A DNA stretch of 64,000 nucleotides from GCA-2705995 sp965661625 (GTDB taxonomy: Bacteria; Bacteroidota; Bacteroidia; Flavobacteriales_G; Salibacteraceae), in the NCBI GenBank assembly GCA_965661625.1, contig CBFIEM010000016.1, positions 1 to 64,000 on the forward strand, written 5' to 3'. The notes beneath the pieces were generated by a model. The model did no database searches. It was given only the letters and a program-made list of their open reading frames with translations, and had not been told where the DNA came from. The position numbers and the translations under genes were made by a program. Each line of letters opens with the position of its first letter. Position 1 is the first letter of the stretch. Positions 35,934-44,423 of this stretch are shown piece by piece.

Positions 35934-38366
35934 CTAGCGATTCATTTTTTCTTTCAGTGCTGGCAAATCATACTTGAAGGGCATGGCTTCTAGATATTCA
36001 ACATAATATCCTTGCGTAAACATCATTTTCGACACCACCAATCCCCAGCTACCACTTCTCTTCGCGAAAAATCTATTTGGTGTTGTGTGACTCGACTCAC
36101 CATCAAATAGTCTAACGTCTACAAATGGTAACTTAGTAATTGACCCATTGAATAACAATGAAACTTCATCCTCTTCATAGAGCAGGCCATACCCTCCAAA
36201 TTCCTGAATCCAACTAACCCTTAAATATCCTTTCTGATGATTGTGAGCAACCTGCCTAAATGCGGCCAAGGCTTTACCTCCATTGTTCAAAGTTAACTCC
36301 AGGTGATCATTCATTTTTTCCACTGAGTTAAAACTTACCTCAAGGTCTTCATGGGATGTTCCAGCGTGAGGATAAAAGAGTCTCAAACTACCTTTCATAA
36401 AGACTTGTACAAAACCACTGGGAAGTACCTCAACACGTTCAAGACCACTAGCAAGTGTATCCATTGCTTGTTCTCCTTTAAGCACGTTCTCAGGCCTCCA
36501 CCACAATAGGCTTGTACTACCTTCAGCCTCAACAATAACGAGGTGTGCAGCCACTGCTTCACTTCCGCGATACAAGCGTTCAGCGTGCGAAAGCTGACTA
36601 GAAGCCTGCTGCATTTCGTTCCATTTCACCTTAAAATCTTCTGGTCCAAAAGGGGTATAAGAACCCGCTCGGGCTATAAGACCCGACTTAGCGCCCTTTT
36701 CTTTTTTTGGAATAAATTGCCACCCATTCATATACTTAAAATGAACATACCCCTCATGTTCTGTTACGTGCGAAACGGTTAATACCCTCCCGAACTGGGT
36801 TACCAATGCCGTATCTCCAGAAGGCAAGCTTAGCTTTAGTGGAAAAGCGTCCAGATCCAATACCTCCTTAAATTGAGCTTCAATCAGCACATTTCCAAAA
36901 GCAATACCCAAAAGCCCTTCTTTTCGAAAAGTAAATCCCGGTGAATCCTTCCAGTAATTTACGCTGGCTACCTCCACCCCAATTTGATTCGCCGTTCCCG
37001 TTATGATGAGGTCGTTTCCTGACCATAATTCAATCAAGGCATTGTTGTACCCGGTATTTCCTAAAATTGAATCGTAATTGAAAAACGTATAGTTTCCATT
37101 GTTAAATAATGAAGCTTTACCGTCTAGTACTAACTCATACGTTTGACCTTCATTCAACCGCCGCAGCGCTTTAAAAACTGGCGGTAAAACGCTGAATTCA
37201 GGAAGGATTACGCCTTTTCTTTCACCGGTTGATAGGTCACATCCTGTTTGAGCTATACCATCGCAATCTTCTGAAGAAACTCCAATCAAGTAATCAGCGC
37301 TGCTTTTGACTGCTTGCTCCAACTCTTTTACTGACTCGAACCCACGACTTAATATTCGCTCATTACCCACATATGGAAAAGGAAGCTCATCCAACATTTT
37401 CCCCGGCTCCACCCAATACCAGTATCCATTGTATTTCATCGCCAGACCATCGAATGTTCCGGGTAACTCTTTTACTTCAGTCCAGGGTAAAATACTCACG
37501 TAATTATCTACCGCATGCCATTTTCCTGACTGTTTGTAATAGCCAAGTATTTGGCGATCTGGAAAAGCTATGAATTCCGACACTGGCTCATCAAATACCA
37601 GGGTGTAATCTTCAGTGATTTCAGCAGCACTGATGTCAAATAAGTTCACACCATCATCTCCATCCAAGGTGAGGAAAGATTCGCCTAAGTTTCCCTTATC
37701 CAATTTTATTTGTTTGAATGCAGGAACTGAAACCTCATGCAAATTCCCTTGTGGTGAAGCAATTAACAGTCCTTTTAAACCACCTCTTTTCGTGACATAA
37801 CCACGTGCATTAGCGATGTAGCTGATATCTTCTTTTAAGGGCTCAACATGATCAACCTCCTGCTTCAATACAGGCACAAGCTTGCCTTCGTTTTTTGAAT
37901 ACAGCTGAATTCCCTTTTCTGTTTCAACCTTCAAATAAATTAGCCACTCTACTGCAAAAAGTGAAACTTCTTTTGCTGCTGGGATCTCCTCTTGCCACAA
38001 CAGCAAATCATAACAGCTGGTTAGGTTAAATATGGCAATTCCATTGCTCGTGTGTGCGGCAACAAAATCCTCAGGGTTTAATTCCCCTGCTTCCGCTTGC
38101 TCGGTGTAGTCAAGTAGTTCCAAATCGCTGTACACGCATTCGGTTTTAATCGCTCCCAGTTTACTAATGGACCAACAGTCCCCTTTTCTCCAGCCATAAT
38201 AAATAGCATCGCACCCGCCTAATTCTTTGTACTCATCGTATTCTGGAGGGATAGCAACCTGGTCATTCCAGCGGAAACCGAACTTTCCGTGTGATTTATA
38301 AACACCTTCTTGGGCATTCAATAGTGTGCAAAATAGAATCGAAAGTAGTGTGGTTAACGTTTTCAT
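35934..38366 (-). CDS. Large exported protein with WG-repeat-like N-terminus, unknown function
   Basis: An 810-residue exported protein with a signal peptide (1-18, ending LLNAQ). The start of the mature part, GKFGFRWNDQVAIPPEYDEY, looks like a WG repeat, and scattered later segments (GLKGLLIASPQG, GLLGIAFGNVLIEAQF, GSWGLVVSKMMFTQGYYVEY) have the same flavour, so the whole chain may be a degenerate beta-propeller or repeat protein. I do not recognise it further. Its ATG overlaps the stop of the patatin gene upstream (ATGA), so the two are translated together. Confidence 0.7.
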   Translation of the reverse strand: MKTLTTLLSILFCTLLNAQEGVYKSHGKFGFRWNDQVAIPPEYDEYKELGGCDAIYYGWRKGDCWSISKLGAIKTECVYSDLELLDYTEQAEAGELNPEDFVAAHTSNGIAIFNLTSCYDLLLWQEEIPAAKEVSLFAVEWLIYLKVETEKGIQLYSKNEGKLVPVLKQEVDHVEPLKEDISYIANARGYVTKRGGLKGLLIASPQGNLHEVSVPAFKQIKLDKGNLGESFLTLDGDDGVNLFDISAAEITEDYTLVFDEPVSEFIAFPDRQILGYYKQSGKWHAVDNYVSILPWTEVKELPGTFDGLAMKYNGYWYWVEPGKMLDELPFPYVGNERILSRGFESVKELEQAVKSSADYLIGVSSEDCDGIAQTGCDLSTGERKGVILPEFSVLPPVFKALRRLNEGQTYELVLDGKASLFNNGNYTFFNYDSILGNTGYNNALIELWSGNDLIITGTANQIGVEVASVNYWKDSPGFTFRKEGLLGIAFGNVLIEAQFKEVLDLDAFPLKLSLPSGDTALVTQFGRVLTVSHVTEHEGYVHFKYMNGWQFIPKKEKGAKSGLIARAGSYTPFGPEDFKVKWNEMQQASSQLSHAERLYRGSEAVAAHLVIVEAEGSTSLLWWRPENVLKGEQAMDTLASGLERVEVLPSGFVQVFMKGSLRLFYPHAGTSHEDLEVSFNSVEKMNDHLELTLNNGGKALAAFRQVAHNHQKGYLRVSWIQEFGGYGLLYEEDEVSLLFNGSITKLPFVDVRLFDGESSHTTPNRFFAKRSGSWGLVVSKMMFTQGYYVEYLEAMPFKYDLPALKEKMNR

Positions 38367-39466
38367 GATGAAGTAGGTTTTGAATAATAAAAATGAGCTG
38401 AATTTTCCGGCTCTATTAATAATTCTACAAACCGATCTAACCCGAGCTGTTCTTCTGAGTCGATTAAAGCTTGTTCTAATGCCTTTTGAGCAGCTTCCTT
38501 GAGGTTCGTTATATTAGATGGGGCTGTATCAGTGAGTTCCCCTGCGTAGGCTCCGTGATATAAAGGCACATCAATGCGCTTATATTGTTGATTAAAAGGG
38601 CGAGGCAATTGATCGAAGAGTTGTTTCAATTGATAATGAACAGGTTGATCGCTTGCATCAAGCATAATTTGTGGAGCGACACGTGCCCATTTTTCAGCTC
38701 CCCAACTACCTGCTTTAGCCAAAGCTGGTAATTTAACCTTACCACTTCCTGTTCCCAACGACAGCAGCAACATGTCTTCTGTTTTTGGAAATTCCACCGC
38801 GTTAAAATTACCATTACGCGCTTCTGCAAAAGCGCACATAGCAGGATTATTTGCTACTACTCCCCCATCTAGATTAATCATCAATTCTCCAGTTGCCAAA
38901 TTCTTTATGCGTGCAGGAGGAAAAACCGTAGGTACAGCGGAAGTAGAGCGAGCCACATCCGCAACACGATAATCACGCATATTTACCCGTGACTCATGTG
39001 ACGAAAAGAAAACCGCCTGCTGGTGAACCAAGTTATAAGAACCGATCAAACATGGTTTGAGCAGCTCATACATGTGCAGATTGCCAAAAATATGATCATA
39101 AACAGCTTCCAAGCCTTTTGAACTGTAAGCTGTAGCATCAAAAATCTTCCGCAGACCAAACCACGAAAACTTACTCGAATGTTTAAAAACCCGTGGGCCA
39201 AACTGTTCATAAAATTGCAGCGCTTCTCCCGCAGTATACTTTGAATTTGGGCCACTTGTAGCGTTTGGGTTTGGCATCAAGTAGAACATAGAAAGCACCC
39301 CGCCCGTGCTACTTCCTGCTAATAAATCAAAATAATCCGCTATTCTAGCATTGGGGTTTTGGGTAAGCTCCTGAATTTTAAGTTCAATGTAGTTGAGAAT
39401 TGTAGCAGGTACTATTCCACGAATCCCTCCACCATCAATACTTAAAATTCGAATTTTTCGAGCCAT
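38363..39466 (-). CDS. Patatin-like phospholipase
   Basis: A 367-residue patatin-family lipase without a signal peptide. The oxyanion motif DGGGIRG is at residues 11-17, the nucleophile elbow GSSTG at 51-55 (Ser53), and the dyad Asp at D200 in the LDGGVVANNP motif. It is expected to be a cytoplasmic or membrane-associated acyl hydrolase. The domain resembles phospholipase effectors such as CapV, but no nucleotidyltransferase is nearby, so a housekeeping lipase is more likely. It is coupled by a four-base overlap to the large exported protein gene. Confidence 0.88.
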   Translation of the reverse strand: MARKIRILSIDGGGIRGIVPATILNYIELKIQELTQNPNARIADYFDLLAGSSTGGVLSMFYLMPNPNATSGPNSKYTAGEALQFYEQFGPRVFKHSSKFSWFGLRKIFDATAYSSKGLEAVYDHIFGNLHMYELLKPCLIGSYNLVHQQAVFFSSHESRVNMRDYRVADVARSTSAVPTVFPPARIKNLATGELMINLDGGVVANNPAMCAFAEARNGNFNAVEFPKTEDMLLLSLGTGSGKVKLPALAKAGSWGAEKWARVAPQIMLDASDQPVHYQLKQLFDQLPRPFNQQYKRIDVPLYHGAYAGELTDTAPSNITNLKEAAQKALEQALIDSEEQLGLDRFVELLIEPENSAHFYYSKPTSS

Positions 39467-39516
39467 AACAATTCAGTTGTAGGCTTAAGATACAAACAGA
39501 CGTGTAATTATCGGAC

Positions 39517-39546
39517 AAAAAAAAAAGGCTCGCAATGCGAGCCTTT
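39517..39546 (-). terminator. Rho-independent terminator of the 39564-40682 gene
   Basis: AAAGGCTCGC and GCGAGCCTTT form a ten-pair stem with a 3-base loop and, on the minus strand, are followed by a run of T. It lies 18 bases past the stop codon. Confidence 0.88.
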
Positions 39547-39563
39547 AAATCCGTTAATTTCCT

Positions 39564-40682
39564 TTACTGTCGAATTAACTTGTAGTAGTTCGGTTGGCCA
39601 TTATGAATGGTCAGTGTCAATTCTGTAGCATTATCATCGTAGCAATAAATACTGGTTACAGGGCTTCCCATATAAGGGTGAGTATCCGTACACTCAATCG
39701 TTCCATCTTGATCAATGAAAAACACGTATGGCTGCCCTCCCAATCCTGATATTTCATAAGCATCGTTGGGCCTATTTGGATCCACTACTGGTGAAATGGT
39801 AACAGTACTAGTGTTTGGTGCAGAACTCCCTTGAGCGTTCATAGTAAATGCTCCAAATATTGGATTCATCTTAAACGATTGCGAAATCGTTTCAATCACC
39901 TCTTCACCGTGCTTTAACGTAACAGTAAGCTCTTCATCATCTACCAGTTGCGTATAACCCAACCAATCCCAGTCTATGGTATACGTCGTGTTCGCAAAAC
40001 CTGAAAAATTGATCTTATCGGCAGGAATCTGTCCTTGAGTCTTGGTGCTCGCTTCAATGGTGTAGCCTAATTCAGGTCCAGTTTCACGCGTAACTTGACC
40101 ATTTACAATACGCACAGGACGATCCACAAATACATAATTAACGCCAGTCCAATCATCATAGACTTCCTCAACACTTAGGCTAACAATTGTGTCTCGATTA
40201 AATGCGAACTTCCCATTTGTGAACTCCATGAACTCATTCCCTAAGCTCTGTACGCCAGGAAACAGAAATCTTGCTTCCAGTCGTACATCATCCCAACGAT
40301 CAATGAGCACATTTCCTGCTCCACCTATTCGGGTATCAAATTCTTCTCCTTCGGCATTTTTGAAATACAAATAACCAACTTGACCCCCAACTGGAATGGT
40401 TGAGTTTCCCGTCAGGTTATCTACCGATAATTCAAAATAAGAACCATCAGGAGCCGATCCCGCTGCGTAAATTATTGAACTTGATGCGTTTTTTGTGATG
40501 TTGTGTGCCGTCCATTTTACTCCTTCTCCGTCTTCAAACTCCAATAATGCAGTACCCCCTTGCAATGCAGGTGGACCAGTTGGATTTGATGGACTTGAGT
40601 CTGATGACGAATCATCTTTAGAACATCCTAAAACTGCAAAGACTGCTATAATAAGAGCTCCTATAATGTAATTTACCTTCAT
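39564..40682 (-). CDS. Lipoprotein of unknown function
   Basis: A 372-residue lipoprotein; lipobox AVLGC with the anchored Cys at residue 20, then a Ser/Asp/Pro-rich tether (KDDSSSDSSPSNPTGPP), the kind that promotes surface display in Bacteroidota. The mature part looks all-beta. Its first half (GVKWTAHNITKNASSS, DGSYFELSVDNLTGNSTIPVGG) recalls small Ig-like domains such as DUF6252, but the match is weak. The C-terminus ends without a T9SS sorting domain. It is flanked by its own terminator and appears monocistronic. Confidence 0.7.
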   Translation of the reverse strand: MKVNYIIGALIIAVFAVLGCSKDDSSSDSSPSNPTGPPALQGGTALLEFEDGEGVKWTAHNITKNASSSIIYAAGSAPDGSYFELSVDNLTGNSTIPVGGQVGYLYFKNAEGEEFDTRIGGAGNVLIDRWDDVRLEARFLFPGVQSLGNEFMEFTNGKFAFNRDTIVSLSVEEVYDDWTGVNYVFVDRPVRIVNGQVTRETGPELGYTIEASTKTQGQIPADKINFSGFANTTYTIDWDWLGYTQLVDDEELTVTLKHGEEVIETISQSFKMNPIFGAFTMNAQGSSAPNTSTVTISPVVDPNRPNDAYEISGLGGQPYVFFIDQDGTIECTDTHPYMGSPVTSIYCYDDNATELTLTIHNGQPNYYKLIRQ

Positions 40683-40837
40683 AAATAGTTGTATTTATTG
40701 ATGGTACGAATTTACATTAAGAAAAGTTTGCTCAGACAAAAACAATTGACCGCAAAATGGAACTCAAAGTTCCAAGGAGAATGTACGCATTGAATTAGGC
40801 TAACCGTAAGTTAACCCGCTCAATTTGGCATGAAAAA

Positions 40838-40871
40838 GAAAAAGGGGCTCTGTTTGAAGAGCACCCTTTCG
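40838..40871 (-). terminator. Terminator downstream of the 40920-41789 gene
   Basis: AAAGGGGCTC and GAGCACCCTTT pair with one bulged A and a T-rich tract follows on the minus strand. A second, looser inverted repeat (TGCCTGG at 40876-40882 with CCAGGCA at 40906-40912) lies between it and the stop codon. Confidence 0.65.
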
Positions 40872-40919
40872 CGATTGCCTGGTTGAGTTATCATCCTATA
40901 AGCTGCCAGGCACCTGCGC

Positions 40920-41789
40920 TCAGCGTTTTACTACCCTCGCCTGAGAACGCATTCCGGCACGATTCCTCACTTCTAAAATGTACATACCAGAAGGTACATT
41001 TGTGAGGTCAACGGTTCGCAAGTTATTGCCGTGTTCAACCTTTATTTGCTGACCAGATAAAGCGTACAACGCGTACGCTACTACATCCGGTTGATCAATT
41101 ACTGTAAAATCAGTTGTCGGATTTGGAAATACTGAAAACTGCTGAACTTCAGCTTGTTCCAATATCCCTGTAGTTTCATCCAACGTGATATTCATCGTTG
41201 CACCAGGGGTATAAATATCATCGTTCCATATCGAAGAGCTTCCCACTGCTGCTGCAACCCCAATATCAATACCCGTTGATGGGATTAAAGCATCGTCTAT
41301 TAAATCAGCACGGCGCATAGCAAGGGTGATTGAATTATTATTAGCACTGATTAATCCGGCTACACCGTTTTGCAGGTAATTGGTCCAATTTGAACTTTGA
41401 ACACCCGATGCATCAGCTATACCAATAATACCTGAATAGTTATCGGGAGGTGTTCCTGTAACCCACATAGATAGTAATAAATGATACGGGTTTTGGTTGT
41501 CGTTACCCCAAAAATTAAAGGTTTGAGACATTCCAGGTACGTTGAACAAGACATTCACACCGAAATCACTGAGGTGGGTATTGGTTACAGTTTGTACCTC
41601 AATTTGAAAAAAGATTGAATCTGCTTGATCATCATACCAGTACGAGAAACTTGTTCCGTCTAAATAATCAGGGTTAGCTCCATCTCCAGCTACATCGTTT
41701 GCAAGGTTGGTCCAAGTTTGAGCCATAGCTGAAAGCCCAAATAAGCTCATTACTAGAATAAGCGCTGATACAGTCGTTTTAAATCGCAT
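40920..41789 (-). CDS. Secreted protein with T9SS type A sorting domain
   Basis: A 289-residue exported protein. The signal peptide (1-23, ending SAMA) precedes a domain with SYWYDDQADSIFFQIEVQTV and NFWGNDNQNPYHLLLSMWVTG, which looks like a beta-sandwich, and a C-terminal T9SS sorting domain (QFSVFPNPTTDFTVIDQP to the end, with GMYILEVRN). It should be moved across the outer membrane by the T9SS. Function unknown; the central domain has the look of the choice-of-anchor/DOMON-like sandwiches seen in this phylum. Confidence 0.8.
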   Translation of the reverse strand: MRFKTTVSALILVMSLFGLSAMAQTWTNLANDVAGDGANPDYLDGTSFSYWYDDQADSIFFQIEVQTVTNTHLSDFGVNVLFNVPGMSQTFNFWGNDNQNPYHLLLSMWVTGTPPDNYSGIIGIADASGVQSSNWTNYLQNGVAGLISANNNSITLAMRRADLIDDALIPSTGIDIGVAAAVGSSSIWNDDIYTPGATMNITLDETTGILEQAEVQQFSVFPNPTTDFTVIDQPDVVAYALYALSGQQIKVEHGNNLRTVDLTNVPSGMYILEVRNRAGMRSQARVVKR

Positions 41790-41888
41790 AATTTTGATTT
41801 TTAAGTTTGAACCCTAGACGGGAGGAACACCCACAAGGTCTACTTTACAAAATCTATACAAGCAGTTAAAATCCTGTAATTCAGTATT

Positions 41889-42584
41889 TTAAAACGTAGC
41901 TAAGTGTGAAAAAAGATTTTCATCACCGGCCAACCCCAGTTTTTTACGCAAACGATGTCGGGTAACATCTACACTTGATGGAGCTATTTGAAGCAATTCT
42001 GCAATTTGTTTTGAAGTAAGTTGAAGGCGAACAAACGCAGCAACTTTCATTTCTGCAGGTGTTAATTTTGGGTGCTCTGTTAAAAGCGTCTTGTAGAAAG
42101 CGTCATTTACTTCAGCAAACTGCTTTTCAAATGCTTTCCATTCACTAGCGAGCACTCTATTGGCTGAAAGGGTTTGTTTCAACTTCTTAAGTACGCGCTG
42201 CGCAGAGTCGGGATGCGAAGATTCCAGTGCTTGCTCAATTGCAGTTGTCAAGGCTTCCTGGCGTTCAACAGAAAATGCATACTTCAACACCTCTTTTTCC
42301 TTTTCAGCAAGTTTTCCGCGCAGTTCGTCATGGCTTACCTCCATAGTTGCTAAGCGGTGTTCCTGTTTTTGGTGGTTGTCGCTTAATTCCGCCACTTGTC
42401 TTCGCTGAAGCTTCCAACGGATCGCCAAAGCAGCTATTCCCAGCATCAAAACTCCGAGCAATGCATAAAGCCAATTCACCAATACCGACCAAAAGTGAGC
42501 CGAATCATTTGCTTGTTTTGCTTTTTCGAGAATTTGTTCTTGCTCCCGCGATTTGATACTGGCAACTAAGGCGGGATTGATCAC
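41889..42584 (-). CDS. C-terminal part of a TPR/LuxR-type regulator: membrane helix, coiled coil and HTH
   Basis: A 231-residue stretch with one transmembrane helix (residues 33-55), a coiled coil of about 45 residues after it, and a LuxR/GerE-like helix-turn-helix at the end (LTPAEMKVAAFVRLQLTSKQIAELLQIAPSSVDVTRHRLRKKLGL). In Bacteroidota this unit is normally the second half of one protein whose first half is a run of TPRs. Here the TPR half is the upstream frame, in the same reading frame, separated by a TAG and one GAA codon. Translation could restart at the GTG at 42584; otherwise the gene is inactive. No ribosome-binding site is visible. Confidence 0.75.
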   Translation of the reverse strand: MINPALVASIKSREQEQILEKAKQANDSAHFWSVLVNWLYALLGVLMLGIAALAIRWKLQRRQVAELSDNHQKQEHRLATMEVSHDELRGKLAEKEKEVLKYAFSVERQEALTTAIEQALESSHPDSAQRVLKKLKQTLSANRVLASEWKAFEKQFAEVNDAFYKTLLTEHPKLTPAEMKVAAFVRLQLTSKQIAELLQIAPSSVDVTRHRLRKKLGLAGDENLFSHLATF

Positions 42585-42587
42585 TTC

Positions 42588-42590
42588 CTA
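42588..42590 (-). other. In-frame TAG stop splitting the TPR/LuxR-type regulator
   Basis: On the minus strand the codons run AAA CTG AAG TAG GAA GTG ATC AAT CCC, all in one frame. The residues on each side (NYIKLK and INPALVASIKSREQEQ) read as one continuous linker typical of this protein class. Confidence 0.8.
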
Positions 42591-43484
42591 CTTCAGTTTA
42601 ATGTAGTTTTCAAAATGCGACACCTGTTGAATAGCATCATTGGTAGCTTTTGCGTGTTCGTATAAAACATAGTACGACTCGTATTTTCCCTCCGTAAAAT
42701 CAAGCTGATAAGAGAGCTCTAATGCTTCTTCTGCAAGCTCTCTTGCCGCGTCGTAATCTTCGGTTGCCACTTGTACTTTAGCAACAGCCAAAATGGCGTG
42801 TACTTCGTTTTTGTGATTCGCCAAAGTTTTAGCCAATTGATAACTCAACAACGCAAATGAATCAGCACGAGCTACATGTCCTTGTTGTAAGTATGCTTCA
42901 CTCAAGTTATGACCCGCTATTACCTGTAAATCCGCTTGATCAAAACAACTTGCATAAACCCAAGCGCTATCTAAAAAGCGTTTACCTTCTTCCTGCTCCT
43001 TGCGCTTGCGGTGTGCTACTCCTAAGTTTACAAAAACAGATGTCTTTTCCCGCGGTAGATTGAGCATTTCAGCAAGCTTCAACGCCTCTTCTTCATAGGC
43101 GATAGCCTTATCCCAATCTTCTAAATCAATACTTATAATACCCAAGTTGTTCAGGGCTACTTTAAGTAAATTGGAATCTCCTCCTGTACGTGCAACTGAC
43201 TCAAGTTCAGTAAAATAGCTCAGCGCTTGATCCAAGTCACCTTGAATCCAATAACATGCTCCGTAATTATTCAATATTCTTGAATGGTAAACTCCTCCAG
43301 ACTCGCTATCCAAGGAATCAGCCAATTCATTCAATTGAAGCGAGTAACTAGGATTTACAAAGAGCGAATCCCAAACCGTTTGCAGCACACTTTCCAACGT
43401 CGCTTGTGCTGCTGGTTCATCATTTGCCATTCCATCATTGAGCGTTAAGCTTATGGCAAGGGCTACAAACACAAGTCGTTTCAT
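42588..43484 (-). CDS. N-terminal TPR part of a split TPR/LuxR-type regulator
   Basis: A 298-residue exported segment: signal peptide 1-20, then about five TPR-like repeats, for example ILNNYGACYWIQGDLDQALSYF, ALNNLGIISIDLEDWDKAIAYEEEAL and VFVNLGVAHRKRKEQEEGKRFL. The TPR half of these proteins lies in the periplasm and the helix-turn-helix half in the cytoplasm, so the whole is thought to be a one-protein sensor-regulator. The chain stops at a TAG one codon before the GTG of 41889-42584. Four bases upstream of its ATG is an imperfect promoter box (AATATTTG). Confidence 0.75.
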   Translation of the reverse strand: MKRLVFVALAISLTLNDGMANDEPAAQATLESVLQTVWDSLFVNPSYSLQLNELADSLDSESGGVYHSRILNNYGACYWIQGDLDQALSYFTELESVARTGGDSNLLKVALNNLGIISIDLEDWDKAIAYEEEALKLAEMLNLPREKTSVFVNLGVAHRKRKEQEEGKRFLDSAWVYASCFDQADLQVIAGHNLSEAYLQQGHVARADSFALLSYQLAKTLANHKNEVHAILAVAKVQVATEDYDAARELAEEALELSYQLDFTEGKYESYYVLYEHAKATNDAIQQVSHFENYIKLK

Positions 43485-43503
43485 TAACCAAATATTTAAT
43501 ACT

Positions 43504-43613
43504 CACTGCAATTCATGCTTGGGCATGCCCCTCACGCTTCGGGTCGGGCTTATCACTCATACTCCTCGCCTGCTTTCAGGCTGCGGGGTATCCGCTTCAA
43601 TCCCTCATGCAAC
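43504..43613. repeat. Short GC-rich palindromic intergenic element
   Basis: This stretch is more GC-rich than its surroundings and has nested palindromes: GGGCATGCCC at 43521-43530, and GCCTG-CTTT-CAGGC at 43568-43581, with phrases such as GGATTGAAGCGGATACC on the minus strand. It carries no open frame and sits between two minus-strand genes, starting directly at the methyltransferase stop codon. It looks like a copy of the dispersed repeats seen in Bacteroidota genomes. There is only one copy in the window, so the repeat status rests on resemblance. Confidence 0.55.
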
Positions 43614-44219
43614 TCACGCCACCTTAAAGGCAACCGCAGTTTCTATCGTAGAATCCTTTGAACGGGTACCTTGCATTTGAGCTACACATTCAAAAGGAAT
43701 ACGTGCTATGAGTTCATTTAAGTTGGTAAAATAATCCGTTCCATATTGCTGAGTCCCTTTATAGAACACCTGATTAACAAAGAGGTATTTCCCACTAAAA
43801 TGCCGCGCAATATCTTCCATGATTTTATCAAAATCATCCAAGATATACCACATAATTTCAGAAAGGATTAAACCGTCTAATTCACGGTATGCCTCAAGTC
43901 CATCAGCAATGTTTGCCACCTTAAAATTTAAATGGGGAAAAATACTTTTGGCTTTTTCAATGGCGGTTTCAGATACATCTACACTTACCGGTACATTTCC
44001 TGTAACCCGATGAATCCAGTCTGCATAATATCCCAATCCACAACCACATTCTAAAATAGGCCCATTGGTGTATTCATTAATGAATTGTATAGCTGCGTGT
44101 CTTGCCAGCTGGTTGGGCTGCTCCGACTGTGTCCAAGGGTCATCACAATTGGCATACATCTCATCAAATTTGCCAATAAACTTACCTTCTTTTATAACGT
44201 AATCATGGTAGTTGTTCAT
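43614..44219 (-). CDS. Class I SAM-dependent methyltransferase
   Basis: A 201-residue Rossmann-fold methyltransferase. Motif I is ILECGCGLGYYADWI (about residues 56-70), followed by VSVDVSETAIEKAK (motif II acidic residue) and LDGLILSEIMWYIL (motif IV region). It resembles NodS-like or trans-aconitate-type small-molecule methyltransferases, for which LSEIMWYI-like sequence is common; the substrate is unknown. The stop codon coincides with the edge of the palindromic element, so the last residues may have been set by that insertion. Confidence 0.85.
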   Translation of the reverse strand: MNNYHDYVIKEGKFIGKFDEMYANCDDPWTQSEQPNQLARHAAIQFINEYTNGPILECGCGLGYYADWIHRVTGNVPVSVDVSETAIEKAKSIFPHLNFKVANIADGLEAYRELDGLILSEIMWYILDDFDKIMEDIARHFSGKYLFVNQVFYKGTQQYGTDYFTNLNELIARIPFECVAQMQGTRSKDSTIETAVAFKVA

Positions 44220-44365
44220 ACTAATTTTATTAAAGCTCTATAATACGCAATCCGTCCTTAGTGAGCATGAATAATATATTGTTATCGTGCTTTATTTCCC
44301 ACTTGAGTTCTTTAAAACAGCGGTGTTTAATTTACTTAGAACGCCTTGAAACCTCAAAAAAATGG

Positions 44366-44402
44366 CAAAAAAAATCCCCCGACAACACATATCGGAGGAT
44401 TT
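44366..44402 (-). terminator. Terminator of the T9SS module genes
   Basis: AAATCCCCCGA and TCGGAGGATTT pair with one mismatch around a 9-base loop, followed on the minus strand by eight T. It sits 22 bases beyond the stop codon at 44424. Confidence 0.8.
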
Positions 44403-44423
44403 ATGAAAAACTTTAGGATTCAA

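Noticed and set aside
38363..39466. Patatin lipase as a CapV-type CBASS antiphage effector
   Set aside because: No CD-NTase, Cap2/Cap3 or other defence gene is nearby; the neighbours are an exported repeat protein and a lipoprotein.
41802..41809. Plus-strand TAAGTTTG resembling a promoter box
   Set aside because: No plus-strand gene follows; the downstream genes are all on the minus strand, so it is probably chance.
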